This document shows, piece by piece, positions 12,601-25,490 of a stretch of 64,000 bases of DNA. The notes under the pieces were generated by a model. That model did not search any database. It had not been told where the DNA came from and worked only from the letters and a program-made list of their open reading frames with translations. Every line of letters starts with the position of its first letter. Position 1 is the stretch's first letter. Origin of the DNA: Elysia chlorotica. Its lineage: Eukaryota > Mollusca > Gastropoda > Plakobranchidae. Location of the stretch: assembly GCA_003991915.1 (NCBI GenBank), contig RQTK01000487.1, positions 303,123 to 367,122 on the forward strand, in the 5' to 3' direction. Made by a program: the position numbers and the translations under genes.

Positions 12601-13111
12601 GGTATCAAACTCTGGTTAAGGAAATGGAGCGATTCAGAACCGAGCATGGATAGGGGGATCTCAATAACCTAATGCTTGTTTTTTTTTTTGCTTAATGATA
12701 TTGTGGGTGTTAACAACCGTTTGATTTGAGTTCATTGTTTTCTTTAAATTTAGACCAAAACGAACAAACTGGCGGTTCAGTTGTTTGTACATATTCTACC
12801 AGTATTGAACACTCGCCAAGCAAACAATGCTCTGTCCTTTTTCATAATCATGCAGAAACTGTAAAGCCAACTCGGGGAACTCTGGTTTTATCAGACAGTT
12901 GAAAAAACACACAATTAAACAGCCTCAAAATCCGTTTTGTTTTGATTTGACTCAATGGTATAACAATATAAACAAAACATTAATTTTAAAATCGAAGGCA
13001 AATTTCATAATATAGATATTTATTCAGTTTCTTTTCTTTCATCACTTCGCCTTAAACATTCTAAATCTTCCAAAATGTCCTCCCCCTCACCAAGACCAAA
13101 ACAGAAGAATG

Positions 13112-13390
13112 TTCCCGCACTGGTACATTGTATTACATTGTTGTGTTATCTAACTTCCTCTCACACACCACCATGATGATGTTGTAGATGACGTAACCAC
13201 AGTGCCACAGCAGCAGACAGGACAATGCCTGGAGTGTGTGTCATTCCCGCACTGGTACATTGTATTACATTGTTGTGTTATCTAACTTCCTCTCACACAC
13301 CACCATGATGATGTTGTAGATGACGTAACCACAGTGCCGCAGCAGCAGACAGGACAATGCCTGGAGCGTGTGTCATTCCCGCCCTGGTTG
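13112..13390 (+). repeat. 132-bp tandem duplication
   Basis: Two full units from TTCCCGCACTGGTACATTG to GACAATGCCTGGAG, plus a third start (CATTCCCGCCCTGG) near 13374. Nearly identical, so recent. Confidence 0.9.
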
Positions 13391-14670
13391 GGGTCAACCT
13401 GAGGGGTCAACCCATCGCGGCGACCGCCACTGTTTATCCATGTCCTTCTCTAACTGTACATTGCTCTAGACGGCTGTGGTTTATACATGTCTCTCTATAG
13501 CTAGACTGTGTCCTTGAAGGCTATGGTTTATCTATGTCTCTGTATAACTAGAATGTGCTGTATAGTTTATCCCTGTCATCCTTGATTAACTAATTAGGCC
13601 TGTAATCGCGCCGTCTTACTACACATTACCTGCTCTAGTCTCTGTGCCACACACGCTGAAGGCAAGAACTCGAAACCATTACATGTACTAATTCTCTTTT
13701 TCTGTTCTAATCAAGTCGAATGATTTTTACGAATTAGATTTTTATATTGTTCGATTTCTGATTCATGATTCCTTGTTTTGTTTTGTTTTGTCTTTGAATC
13801 CCCAGGTGTTTTTCTATAACACGTTAAGCTGAAAATTTCGGTAGACCACTATAATTATTAACGTTGTCTTTATGTTGTTGTCGGTTTGTTGGTTTTAGGG
13901 GGAAGAGATTTCGAATCCCCGCGGATCAGTGTATTGATCGTGAGTTATAAACACATTTTCAGAATGCACAAAAACAGATCAGGATAATTATTGCGTGGTT
14001 GCAGAGAAAAAAAAATTAGAAAATAAAAATACAATAAGTTTTATGGGATGTAGATTTATATCTAACTGCAAGTAATAAATTATTATCTGTTAAACAGGTC
14101 TTAAATAGTTATTCGATTAATGCAGCAATGAGCAGGTTCAGTGGGTGTTAAGAGACCAACCATAACGTAGGTGGTAATAATTACAAGAACAATTATATTC
14201 AGTCCTCGTGAAGATAACTGGTTTTCATTTCGGTGTAGGTAAAGGGAGATGATTCATTTTACTATTTCGTGAAAACATTAAGGATTAGTTCCCTTCTACT
14301 TTTCCTTCCCTCATCACACTACCGGGTACACATGTACCACTAAAACCATTTTTTTAGCGTTTACTTTATATTTTTAATTTTTTTGTGGCGAACACTTCTC
14401 ATTTGTTTCACGCTTACAATGAGTTCTGTAAACTGCTGATGTTACACTTGCACACATCTATGGCGCAGAGGATGGCCGAATGGTACTTCACGTTAAGGTT
14501 GAATCGTCTGGACTCAGTTTTATCAAGATACAGGTGGCAGCGTTACTGGTGAAAATGTAAAGTACGATGCAATGTTTGCTCTATTGCACACCTTTTTAGA
14601 ACAAAAAGTAATAAACAAAATATATGAGTGTTTATTTATATCTAGTGTGAGAATGTAAAGAATAGAAAAA

Positions 14671-14784
14671 GCTGGCCGTACCACGCAGACCTGAGGATGA
14701 CCAGCCAGAACCGGTGGAGGGGAGTTGTTGCTGCGGGTCTATGTTACACAGGGGGTCAAGAGGCCGAAACTGAACAACTGTAAA
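14671..14784 (+). mobile_element. RTE-like LINE 3' end, running into a giant ATG microsatellite
   Basis: Open frame reads HADLRMTSQNRWRGVVAAGL then CYTGGQEAETEQL and a stop, like the end of RTE-type polyproteins. The (ATG)n array starts 50 bp downstream; RTE elements are known for short simple repeats at the 3' end. Confidence 0.5.
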
Positions 14785-14834
14785 TTAATACTTACAGGTG
14801 ATAGTTAGTTTATTGTCAGTTAAGTGAAATGAAA

Positions 14835-15041
<207 letters not shown>

Positions 15042-15387
15042 GATGATTATAATGATGTTTTTTATGGTGACTAAGATAATTATTTCGAAAAAAAGAGGAA
15101 AGTTTTTATGGGTGTTGATGACATTGGTAGTGACTATAGTATAGGAGAAAGATGAAACATGTTCATAGTTATAATGTTATTGATAGTCAGTGCGTGTAAA
15201 TAGCTTAAAATAGTTATACAAGAGACGTTATACATGGATAAAAAGATATACAAGACAAATAAATGCATGAATAGGTCGGTATAGTTTCCATATTCGTATA
15301 CACACATAGAGATAGAGAGTATGAAAGAGGAATAGAAACATGTGACTAGTGTGGCTGTTGTAACAACAATAAAGCAATACACAGTAC

Positions 15388-15455
15388 ATCTAACGAGTCT
15401 TCACTCACTTAGTGACATTGTCTAGAAGTCTTCACTCACTTAGTGACATTGTCTA
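15388..15455 (+). repeat. 33-bp direct duplication
   Basis: GTCTTCACTCACTTAGTGAC followed by ATTGTCTA occurs twice. Confidence 0.85.
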
Positions 15456-15738
15456 CTCCAGCCGTTTTTCCCAGGTCTTTGTTAGAATTTCATACGTACA
15501 AATGTGACGTTTATTACACTAATAGAAAAATCTTTCCATTTAAAACGGCAAAAACCACGGTCGTTACGATGGCCCAATTTGTTATGCCTTGAGGTCTTTT
15601 CTTTTATTATTTAATTAAAAATTTGATGGAGTGTCAACAGATTCCACTTTGTATATGATATTATGAGTTGGTGAAATACCAGAGCCCAGTTTTGGCGGGC
15701 TTCCTTCATTGTTTGCTTTTTTTCCAGTACATTGTGTG

Positions 15739-15748
15739 TGTACTACAT

Positions 15749-15795
<47 letters not shown>

Positions 15796-16041
15796 ACTGT
15801 TCCTGTTAGTCAGACTGTCTCCATCTGTGGCAGGTTGTTTGTCTATGCTTCTCTGTCATTAGCACTGTATGTTTCTCTGTATGTCTGTCTGTTTGTCTGT
15901 CTGTCTTTCTGTCTATCTGTCTGTTTGTCTGTCTGTCTTTCTGTCTATCTGTCTGTCTGTCTGTCTGTATGTGTATCTGTCTATCTGTTTGTATATCTGT
16001 CTGTCTGGTTTTCTCTCTCTTTCCCTTTCCCTTTATTTCTT

Positions 16042-16122
<81 letters not shown>

Positions 16123-16165
16123 ATGTCTATCTATAGCTCTATCTATATATCTTTCTTTCAATCTA
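15739..16165 (+). repeat. (GT)n, (TCTG)n and (TCTA)n compound microsatellite
   Basis: GT run to about 15793, TCTG/TTTG tetramers 15880-16010, then (TCTA)n at 16044-16122. Confidence 0.95.
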
Positions 16166-16356
16166 TTTTAAGATATACACCTATACATATACATATATAA
16201 TAAAATATCTGAACAACTATTTCAAGAGAAACAAAAGCGAAACTAACATTACGCACCACCTGCTTCACTGTGCTCTAATGAACACGACAGGGTCTCCTCA
16301 TTAAAAATGTAAAACATGGAATGTACACATCGTTTTAATATATGGCAGTTCTCGCT

Positions 16357-16554
16357 CTCTCTCTCTCTCGTCCGTCTGTCACTCATTCTCTCTCGTCTTT
16401 TCGTCCGTCCTTTCTTCCTTCCTTCCTCCCTTCCTTCCTTCCTTCCTTCCTTCCGCTCGTTCTCTCTGTGTGTAAAATTGTCTGCCTTTCTCTCTGTCCT
16501 TTTCGTGTTTCTCTTCTCCCCTTTTCTCCCTCTTTCTAACTATCTTCCTCTCTA

Positions 16555-16600
<46 letters not shown>
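16357..16600 (+). repeat. CT and TTCC microsatellites
   Basis: TCCTTCCT tetramers at 16409-16453 and (CT)n at 16559-16599. Confidence 0.93.
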
Positions 16601-16601
<1 letters not shown>

Positions 16602-16964
16602 CTAACTGTATATGAGTCCGGACTGTCACTACTTTATGAAGCTGGTCTGCTCCGTCCCATACATTGGGTTTCACCTACTTTGTTTTAATCTATGGCATAC
16701 AATATTTTCGTGGCCTTCAACCCCCATGTTGTGGTATTTGTCATTGTACTGTATCCATTATGTTTTAATAATTTTCTTTCTGGGTCACAATTTCCAAAGA
16801 TGAGTTTATCTCCATTCTCCACTAATCTACACATTCATATCCTCTTGCATTTTTAATCCCTCCGACCTTGAGTTAAAGGTTTTCAGACATAGTTCAGTTT
16901 GTCGCTCCCATTCTAAACAACAGTTCATGGCTACTTGATGTATGTATCTTAAGTTTACTCCTCA

Positions 16965-17005
16965 ATGAGATAAAGGAGTCACCATTGCTACTAGTATTGT
17001 TGAAT
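16965..17005 (+). mobile_element. LINE 3'-tail fragment
   Basis: AAAGGAGTCACCATTGCTAC and the bases after it match the 3' tail of the 20.9-22.5 kb LINE at 22386-22411. Confidence 0.5.
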
Positions 17006-17049
17006 CTCTAAGTATCCAAATGTGTGGGTTTAAAATCCTATATTTCATA

Positions 17050-17266
<217 letters not shown>

Positions 17267-18295
17267 TTTAACTGTTTATGGGTCCCCATTCCCATATAAT
17301 TATTCGTCAGACGATCTCCTCCATCCTGCATACTGCATTCCACCCACATTGTTTTTATATCTGGCATACGTCTTATTATAATGGGTTCCAATTCCCATAT
17401 TATGGTATTTATTATTCTACTGCATAGTGGAAACCAACCATCATGTTTTAATCGCCCAAATATATTCTGGATCAAAATTTCCATAGACATGTTTCCGCCA
17501 GTTTTTTCCAGTCTTGAGTTTTGGGTTCTCTCATTATGCAATAGATTTTATCTATTTTAAGTGTGTAGCCCAACTTTGCTTTTTAAACCCCCATAGTTTG
17601 CCCTGCATCCCCATATCCTACTTAATACATTATGGTAATGTCTATAGTATTTTCACTTCTGTCGTATATGCAATTTTATGCGTTCCTACTTCTACTCATA
17701 CCAGTCTTAAGTGTTTCTTTATAATTCGGAGTATTTTCCTGTACTTTCGGTTTAATCTCTTTAATTTAATTATTGAGGAATAAAGGTCCAAACTCCCAAA
17801 TCTCACTCTCTAACACTCTTTCTTCCTATTGGAATCCCCTGGCTGTATATCAATCTACATTCCAATCTTAATCTCTCCAATCTTGTGTCGTGGGTTCTAA
17901 AACATTTTCAGTGTCTCTCATCCATTATAAACAAAATGGTTATCAATTTAAATCAAGTATACTATGTTTGCTTTCTAAATCATATATTTCAATGCCCTGT
18001 GTGCCATTTATAACTTACTACATAGGTTAAAGTATACAATATTTTTACTCCTGTGAGATTATGCATTTCAACTTCTGAATATACCAGTCTTATGATATCC
18101 TTCATCATTCTGCACTTTTTTCAATCTCTTAAAAAGTATATATTGAGGAATGTGGGTCCCAAATCCCAAACCTCACTTTCTTACACGCGTTTTGCATATT
18201 GGATTCCATCTGGTGTATTTCAATATATATTCAAAGTGTCTAACCTCTATTAAGTTTGTCCCCATTGTTGTGCACACTTGGTGATTTCTATATAT

Positions 18296-18341
18296 TCTCT
18301 CTCTCCTTCCTTCTCTCTCTCTCTCTTTCTCTGTATCTCTG

Positions 18342-18388
<47 letters not shown>
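18296..18388 (+). repeat. (CT)n / (TCTCTG)n microsatellite
   Basis: CT dinucleotides with CTGT hexamer variants. Confidence 0.93.
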
Positions 18389-18392
<4 letters not shown>

Positions 18393-18683
18393 TTTTAAAA
18401 GTGTTTGGTTCGTTTTAATATACCTGGTGTATTTTTTACTCAGCTATGGGTCCCAATTAACATATAAAATTTATTCTCCTACACAGGGATAACATCTACT
18501 CTCGGTAGCTCTTTCGCAGATTCTGAGCGTAGGGTTCCAGTTTCCCATAACTATTAGTCTTTTTCGATCTATAAAATGTATGCCTTGCTGAAGTTTCAAT
18601 CTGAGTGTGTCATCCTGAGTTATGTGTTCTAACACATATTATTTCAGAGCCTCGCATCCATTCTGAACAATAGGTTTTTTTAA

Positions 18684-18905
18684 TCTAGGCTCAGGACTGG
18701 ACATAACCGACTAAAACACCACATCCACAGGATATTTAAAGTCGGCGAAACAGATCTCTACTTGTGTGGACAGGCAGCAGAAACAGCCCAATATGTGCTA
18801 CAGGATTGCAGGATATACAGCAATGTTAGACAGTCCATCTGGAGGGAGAGAATAGACATGCACACGAAGCTGTACGGGCCCCTTCCTGGGCTAGAGAAAA
18901 CGGTA
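18684..18905 (+). mobile_element. LINE C-terminal fragment inserted in the satellite-like block
   Basis: Translation reads LRTGHNRLKHHIHRIFKVGE, LYLCGQAAETAQYVLQDCRI and so on, the cysteine/histidine region that follows the reverse transcriptase in Jockey/I-type LINEs. Satellite-like sequence resumes on both sides. Confidence 0.75.
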
Positions 18906-20462
18906 TCTCCTGCTCATTGCATTGGACTACTCTATTTTTCACTCCCGAAATATTTATGCGTTCCAACTTCTATGCTACATTGCGTATTCACCAATCTTCT
19001 CTTGCCTACTGAGAGTTTTGGGTCCCAACTCCCAAATCTCACTTCCTAACACCTATATTCTAAGTATTCTCTACAGTAGTGCATACCTATAACGAAACCC
19101 ACTGCAGCGGGAGCATCGCTGCAAAGATACCCCCTCATCGAACACATTGTATTCCATTCACTTTGTTTTCATCTCTGGCACAAATCCTAATATTTATGGG
19201 TTACAACTCTATATTATTCGGCTGATATCATCTGTTATGTTTTAATTACTCTCAAACAATCTGATTTATTGGCTCAATGTCCATAATTTAGTCGCTTACC
19301 TTCATTTTACACTTACAGCTTTTTTTCTATAGTTTGGACATACCTTTTTTCTGAGTCGTGCTTCTGAATTCTCTGTGCTACGTTCTACCTATTTCGTTTC
19401 AATCTCACAAATCCTAGGTTGGGGGCCTGAACCTTTACCCTGTTTCCTGTCTATCTCTTTTATCCTATATATTGCGTTTTTAATTAGTAACTTCCCTCCA
19501 TCTTGTATGCTTCATTGAATACCGACTGCTGCATATACTTATGATGTCATCTTTGCATTATGTGTTTAAACTTCTTAATATGTTACAAGTTAGAAGATAC
19601 CCTCCTCCTATTAAACATTTTCTAGTTTTCTATGTATCAATGTCTAATACATATTGTCGGCTATGGGTCCAACTATCCAAACTTCATTTTCTGACCCGCT
19701 TATTGAAAACTGGGATATTATCTGAAATAATGTGCAATTTATACCGTTTATGCTTTCAACCGTGCACAGTTGTGTACTTTCTATATGTTCACTCTCTATC
19801 TCATAAGCTTGTTTATGGGTGCCAACTCCCATTTATATTTCGAGCATTCTCCTGCATCCTACACATTGGATTCTATCTACTAGCATACATCCTAATTGGC
19901 GTTAATTGCAACTCACTTATATCGGTCTATATTTCACTTCAGTATAGTGGATATTATCTACTATAGTTATTTCAAAAGTTCAATGTGGATTTTGGGGTCC
20001 CAATTCCCATATAAATGTTACATCTCCATATGTAGATTTTTTTTCTATTTCTACAGTTTCAGTATATCACATGCTAAGAAATAGATTCCAATTCTTTTAT
20101 TGTTTGTTAATTACTTGGTTGTAACCTCAACATTTTTCTTTACCTACTTCATTCTTTCTCATTTTATAAATGCTAAGTTCTTGGTGCTTCCCATGATGCT
20201 TTACTCTAGTTTCTACGCAGTTGTCTGACTATAACCTCAGTATATCCCATCCCGAACTATGGGTTACAGCACCTCCATTTCAGTGTCTATCTGGTTGAGC
20301 CACGATTTTATACCCTAAGATGTGGGTCTCAAATATCAAATCTCAATATACCCCCTTCCTTTTTTCTATCTTACTACGTTCAATGCATGTCATATATGCT
20401 ACTTTACGGTTTTCAACTTCTAAATATGGTAGTTTTAAGATATACTTGTTTCTATCTGTTGT

Positions 20463-20515
20463 CTCACTCACTCACTCACTCACTCACTCACTCACTCACT
20501 CACTCACTCACTCAT
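20463..20515 (+). repeat. (TCAC)n array next to fucosidase exon 2
   Basis: About 13 TCAC units ending 42 bp from the exon 2 donor side; matches the terminal repeat of the local LINE family. Confidence 0.93.
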
Positions 20516-20556
20516 CCAGCGTTGTCCGTCGGGTCGTAACAAATCAATAATCTTAC

Positions 20557-23500
20557 CCACTAGATCTCTGCGAGGCCCGACATCCCAGGAGTTCCAGTTC
20601 CAGGAATACTTGGACGGCCAGTTGCAGAACCCCTCGTGATGCTTGGTGGTTAGCACCACATATCTGCACAGGCATTAAGTAGAACAATGATTAGCAAATT
20701 GATAAGCACAGTAATTAGGGCTGTTTAGTAAGAGCATGTATTAAGTTGAACAAGGCATACATGCATCCTCTGACTCAGTGGAGTTTTAACTATTAAATTC
20801 TACCTTTAGTCGGGGAAAAAATGTGTTGATGCTTAGCGTCCAACGGGGAAATGGGAAGGGGAAGTCCCAGGGCTGCAGCTGCTTCTTGAAATAGACTTAG
20901 ATGCTAGTTAAATTGAAAAAGACGAATTTTCGGAAATCCGTCCCTGGACGCTGGAAAGACCAGGAAGCATTCTTGACCTGGCAGCTGTCAAGAAGGTCAA
21001 AAATCCTCCAGATTTATTCTCCCTCTATCGCTCTATGATACGATCTAAACTCGACTATGGCAGCGTAGTGTATGGCTCTGCCAGACCATCTTATATAAAA
21101 ATGCTAGACACTATACACCACCAAGGACTGCGTCTCAGCCTTGGAGCCTTTCGTACCACGCCGGTAGAAAGCCTTTACGTAGCTGCAGACGAACCATCCT
21201 TGTCAGAAAGAAGAGACAAACTATCCTTACAATATGCCGTCAATCTAAAATCTCACCCTGACAATCCTGTTTTCCACCCAAGTTATGTAGAAAAATTCCA
21301 ATCTTCACCGAACGCGATTCCACCCTTTGGAATTCGTGTTCAGCAGCTCCTTCTGGAAATCGACTTAGACACTAACTCTATTCAAGAAGACAAATTTTCG
21401 GAAATCCCTCCCTGGACGCTGGAAAGACCAGGAAGCATTCTTGACCTGGCAGCTCTCCAGAAGGACAAAACCCCTCCAGAAGTATATAGAGAAAAGTTTG
21501 AACAAATCATAGAAAATCAATCCGATCACTATCTACTTTTCACTGACGGGTCTAAAGATGAGACCTGTGTCGGAGCTGCCTGCCACTCATCCTCAGCAGA
21601 TAAATGCTGCGGGTGAACTCAAAGTCAAAGGCGTCAATATTTACTGCGGAGGCAGTGGCCCTCTGTCTCCACCTTAAGAAAAGAAATTTTTAATCCTCTC
21701 TGACTCGCTCTCTCTCTGGTGAAAGCGGTGGGGGAGGCAAACTCCAAAAATCCTAAAAATTTGAAAAATAATAGAAAAAATTCACGAAATACAGAAAAAT
21801 GGTAAGAAAATTGTTCTCTGTTGGATTCTCAGTTGGAATTGAAGGAAATGAAATGGCTGATGAGCTCGCCAAAATCGGGCTCGAACTTGAACCTACTCAG
21901 GTGCAAATACCAGCATCAGATGCAAAACCAATTATACATAAGTTTATAAGAGAAAACTGGAAAGCGCAATGGAACAATATGACAACCAACAAATTACACT
22001 GTGTCCAACCACATTTAGGTCACTGGGCAGGAATGTCTCAGGCTAGACGACGAGACCAGGTGGTACTCGATCGAGTTCAACTTGGACATTCTCATCTTAC
22101 TCACGCTTTTCTACTGAGAAGTGAAGAGCCTCCACTGTGTCATACCTGCAACTGCCAATTGTCCATTAGTCACATTCCGGTTGATTGTCCGGTTTTTTAC
22201 CGGGAGAGAAATGTGTACCTGGCTTCCAAGCCTCTAGAGAGCATATTTACTTATCTTAGTCATCAGCGTCTACTTAGATACCTAAAGGACATTGGTGTAT
22301 ATATAATAAAATTTAACTGTGATAATCCTACACATGGATCTTTTAAACTACTGTATACGCCCTTTAATTTAGTATTTAGAGAGCCAAAGGAGTCACCGTT
22401 GCTACTAGTATAATGCATGAATTGTCTTAGGACATCATGGGCTCAACATACCCATTACGATGCTGACGTGCCGTAAAACAAACTCACTCACTCAGTTCAG
22501 AATTCAATTATTACTTTTTCCAAATTACAGTTTTATGCCCAAAATGAGTATCTCAGTATTAGCAAATGCATTTTATTTGCAGTGGCTATAACACACATGA
22601 AATGATTATCTCAATTACAAAAACCATTAGACACAAGAAAAAAAACGGTTTTGTTACATAGGAATGAAAATATGACACGACCAAACTTTGACTTCAATTT
22701 TCTCAGCTCTGCATAAAGTTGAGATGGAACTAGTTAATTCTGAGCCCACGAAACAACAAACTACATAGAGTCCAACCACAATTTGGTCACTGGCATGAGT
22801 GTCTCAGAATAAAATACGAGACCACCTGGTGGTTTTCGATCGAGTCCGACTTGGACATCCTTATGTTACTCGCGCCTTCCTACTGAGAGGTGAAGAGCCT
22901 CCACAGTGTCAAACCTGTAACTGTCCTTTATACATACGTCTCATTCTGGTAGACTGCCCACTTTTTTTTTACCGGGAAAGATTATATGTACCTGGCTTCC
23001 AAGCCACTAGAGAGCATATTTACTAGTGTTAGTCCTCAGCGCCTACTTAGGTTCCTGAAGGACATTGGTGTATATAATAAAATTTCACTGTGATAATCCT
23101 ACGCATGGATCTTTTAAACTACTGTATATACCCTTTACTTTTAACCAACCTTTTTATGCACAAATTTTATGCTTTGACCACTCAGTGATAAAGAAAAAGA
23201 ACAAACGTGACAAAATAAAAATCAACGTTGTTATACCGTACAATAATATCCTGAGAGCACGATGCTCCGTGCTTCTTGTACTCACTTTGCTCCCGAGGCC
23301 TTGAAGATGTCAGCCCACTGGTCTGGGTTGTAGAACGTTGCCGTAAACTCCGGGGCGAAGTCAGCATAGGTGAAGTCTGGCTTGTAGTTCTGCTTCATGA
23401 AATCAACAATATCCTGATGGGGGTTGTCCCCCTTCCACCACTCCCAAAACCAGGCCCCGACAAAACTGGGGACCGAAAATACACCCCAGTGCAGAAAAAT

Positions 23501-23698
23501 GCCAACTTTGGCGTCCGTGTACCATTTGGGCAATGGTCTGGCGTCTAGAGATGCCCAGTCGGGCGTGTATCTTTTCTCTCTGGTACTGGCAGTGGGGCTG
23601 TCACTTGGTGGGCCAGAGCGTGCCGATATGACGTTGCTCTCGATGAATATGGACGAACACAGGAGAAAACAAGTGAATGCGGTAGACACCCGATTCAT
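20557..23698 (-). CDS. FUCA1: Alpha-L-fucosidase (GH29), first two coding exons only
   Basis: Exon 1 is 23698-23286 and exon 2 is 20663-20557; the phase joins exactly (GCA AA | A TAT). The enzyme removes alpha-L-fucose from glycoproteins and glycolipids, usually in lysosomes or secreted. Exon 1 encodes a signal peptide ([15 protein letters not shown]), then [40 protein letters not shown] and [20 protein letters not shown]. Exon 2 encodes [32 protein letters not shown]. These match the N-terminal half of the GH29 barrel as known from human FUCA1. Exon 2 ends with one extra base at donor GTAAGA. The exons coding the catalytic nucleophile and the C-terminal domain were not found at 1-20.5 kb; they may lie outside the window or the gene may be broken. 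FUCA1 versus FUCA2 cannot be settled. Confidence 0.85.
20873..22500 (+). mobile_element. Broken non-LTR retrotransposon (I/Nimb-like, RNase H-bearing) in fucosidase intron 1
   Basis: Reading 21014-21616 gives the end of the reverse transcriptase region ([34 protein letters not shown]) and the start of an RNase H domain ([16 protein letters not shown]). After stops and a frameshift, 21799-22330 continues with [13 protein letters not shown] and a cysteine-bearing C-terminal region ([32 protein letters not shown]). The usual histidine of the SHVGIEGNE motif is lost. At 20873-21010 a stretch copies 21337-21480 (shared [18 protein letters not shown]), so the element is rearranged. The 3' tail ends in a run of ACTC repeats at about 22489. 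Elements with RNase H and this tail belong to the I/Nimb group by recall. Confidence 0.85.
22740..23115 (+). mobile_element. Second, more decayed copy of the same LINE C-terminus
   Basis: Frame at 22799-23026 reads [40 protein letters not shown], parallel to the first copy at 22075-22200, with frameshifts. It lies between the first LINE copy and fucosidase exon 1. Confidence 0.8.
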
Positions 23699-23866
23699 GG
23701 CGAATAGTCTGTCTCCTAAAGAGATGGAGACAAACCATGTAGCAGGATTAGCAAACTAATAATCCATGAAAACATGGAAAAATACAAGGGAAAAAAAAAC
23801 ACGTCAATGTGTCAGAAACCTGAACCATAGTGAGAGAAAAAAAATTGCGCGCGAGAGAGAGAGACT

Positions 23867-23868
<2 letters not shown>

Positions 23869-23904
<36 letters not shown>
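23869..23904 (+). repeat. (GT)n microsatellite
   Basis: Pure GT run upstream of fucosidase exon 1, followed by GA-rich sequence to 24080. Confidence 0.95.
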
Positions 23905-23907
<3 letters not shown>

Positions 23908-24080
23908 AAGGAGAGAGGCAGAGAGAGAGTTGGGGAAACGTGAAAACGCGTAAATATCTCAGACACCAGCGCTATGGGGAAGAAGAAAGAGTTAAAGAGA
24001 GTGGACGTGTGTTGTCGAGAGAGGGTGAGTTGCTTAGAAAGAGAGTGAGTGGGAGAGAGTGAGTGAGAGAGAGGGAGAGA

Positions 24081-24216
24081 TTGATTGATTGATTGATTGA
24101 TTAATTGATTGATTAATTCATTGATTGATTGATTGGCTGGTTGATTGACTGGTTGATTGATGTTTATTCTTCTTCTTCTTCTTTTTCTTCTTCTTCTTCT
24201 TCTTCTTCTTCTTCTT

Positions 24217-24247
<31 letters not shown>

Positions 24248-24862
24248 TTATTATTATTATTAATATTATTATTATTATNNNNNNNNNNNNNNNNNNNNNN
24301 NNNNNNNNNNNNNNNNNNNNNNNNNNNNNNNNNNNNNNNNNNNNNNNNNNNNNNNNNNNNNNNNNNNNNNNNNNNNNNNNNNNNNNNNNNNNNNNNNNNN
24401 NNNNNNNNNNNNNNNNNNNNNNNNNNNNNNNNNNNNNNNNNNNNNNNNNNNNNNNNNNNNNNNNNNNNNNNNNNNNNNNNNNNNNNNNNNNNNNNNNNNN
24501 NNNNNNNNNNNNNNNNNNNNNNNNNNNNNNNNNNNNNNNNNNNNNNNNNNNNNNNNNNNNNNNNNNNNNNNNNNNNNNNNNNNNNNNNNNNNNNNNNNNN
24601 NNNNNNNNNNNNNNNNNNNNNNNNNNNNNNNNNNNNNNNNNNNNNNNNNNNNNNNNNNNNNNNNNNNNNNNNNNNNNNNNNNNNNNNNNNNNNNNNNNNN
24701 NNNNNNNNNNNNNNNNNNNNNNGAAGAAGAAGAAGAAGAAGAAGAAGAAGAAGAAGAAGAAGAAGAAAAAGAAGAAGAAGAAGAGATAAACATCAATCAA
24801 CAGTCAATCAACCAGCCAATCAATCAATCAATGAATTAATCAATCAATTAATCAATCAATTT
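24081..24862. repeat. Inverted repeat surrounding the assembly gap
   Basis: Left arm 24081-24242 (GATT tetramers, GGCTGGTTGATTGACTGG, GATGTTTAT, then TTC triplets) is matched by the reverse complement of 24723-24862 (GAA triplets, ATAAACATC, CAGTCAATCAACCAGCC, AATC tetramers) with only a few differences, down to a shared CTTTTTC interruption. Confidence 0.9.
24279..24722. other. Assembly gap (444 N)
   Basis: Run of N. Left edge is TTA/TTC repeats, right edge GAA repeats. The ORFs spanning it are not real. Confidence 0.99.
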
Positions 24863-25279
24863 ATTATTACTATTATTATTATTATATGCCTTATTATGTT
24901 CAATTGTTTGAACAGAAATTGTAGAACCCCTTTCAACACGGGCTTTGGTGGGTGACGGATCTCAGGGTTTGGATCTTTATATTAAAACCAATTTACATTA
25001 TTTAACAGTAAAGTGATCAGCCTAACAATGAATATAATGAAAGACCATAGCCCTTTAAAAATAACATAGCCTGCCTTTTATAATGTGAAAGCTAGTCCTA
25101 ACCGCGTACACTGTGGAACAATAGACCTTTTTTGTTTGTTTTTTTTACAAAGTAAGGCAACTGGGGTGAATCAAGCACACGCTGTCGTTGGACTTTACCG
25201 AGATACAGCGTACCCATCTCAAGTTATATATAAGAAGGCTAAAAACGAGTTGTACACTAGGGGCCTACCGTAACCATGA

Positions 25280-25490
25280 CTGAGTTGAGTTGAGTTGGTT
25301 TTAACGTCCAACATCAGCACTATATAGACTATATTGTGGACGGGCCCCAAGACGGATGTCTGACAATTTTATGTGCTGCCACACACGAGACAGGGCGGGG
25401 ATACTATGACTCCTGTCTCAGCCGGTCACATCATACTGACACCGACCCAAGCAGTAGGGAACGCAACCGCCAGGATTCGGGCGCCTAAAG
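25280..25490 (-). mobile_element. SINE copy of the same family, inverted
   Basis: Reads the core in reverse: GTTTTAACGTCCAACATCAG, ACGGGCCCCAAGACGGA, CACACGAGACAGGGCGGGGA, GTCTCAGCCGGTCACAT, to a B-box-like region near 25470. Confidence 0.7.

Larger units (their letters stand above)
10620..14660. other. Intergenic, tandem repeats only
   Basis: Holds the 44-bp and 132-bp arrays, the diverged duplication and the promoter-like stretch. 13430-13580 contains a weak repeat of GGCTRTGGTTTATMYATGTC. No exon recognised. Confidence 0.5.

Noticed and set aside
15709..16200. ORFs rich in CLSVCLSV or IYLSIYLS
   Set aside because: Microsatellite translations.
23424..23759. Plus-strand ORF of 111 codons
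   Set aside because: Antisense shadow of fucosidase exon 1.
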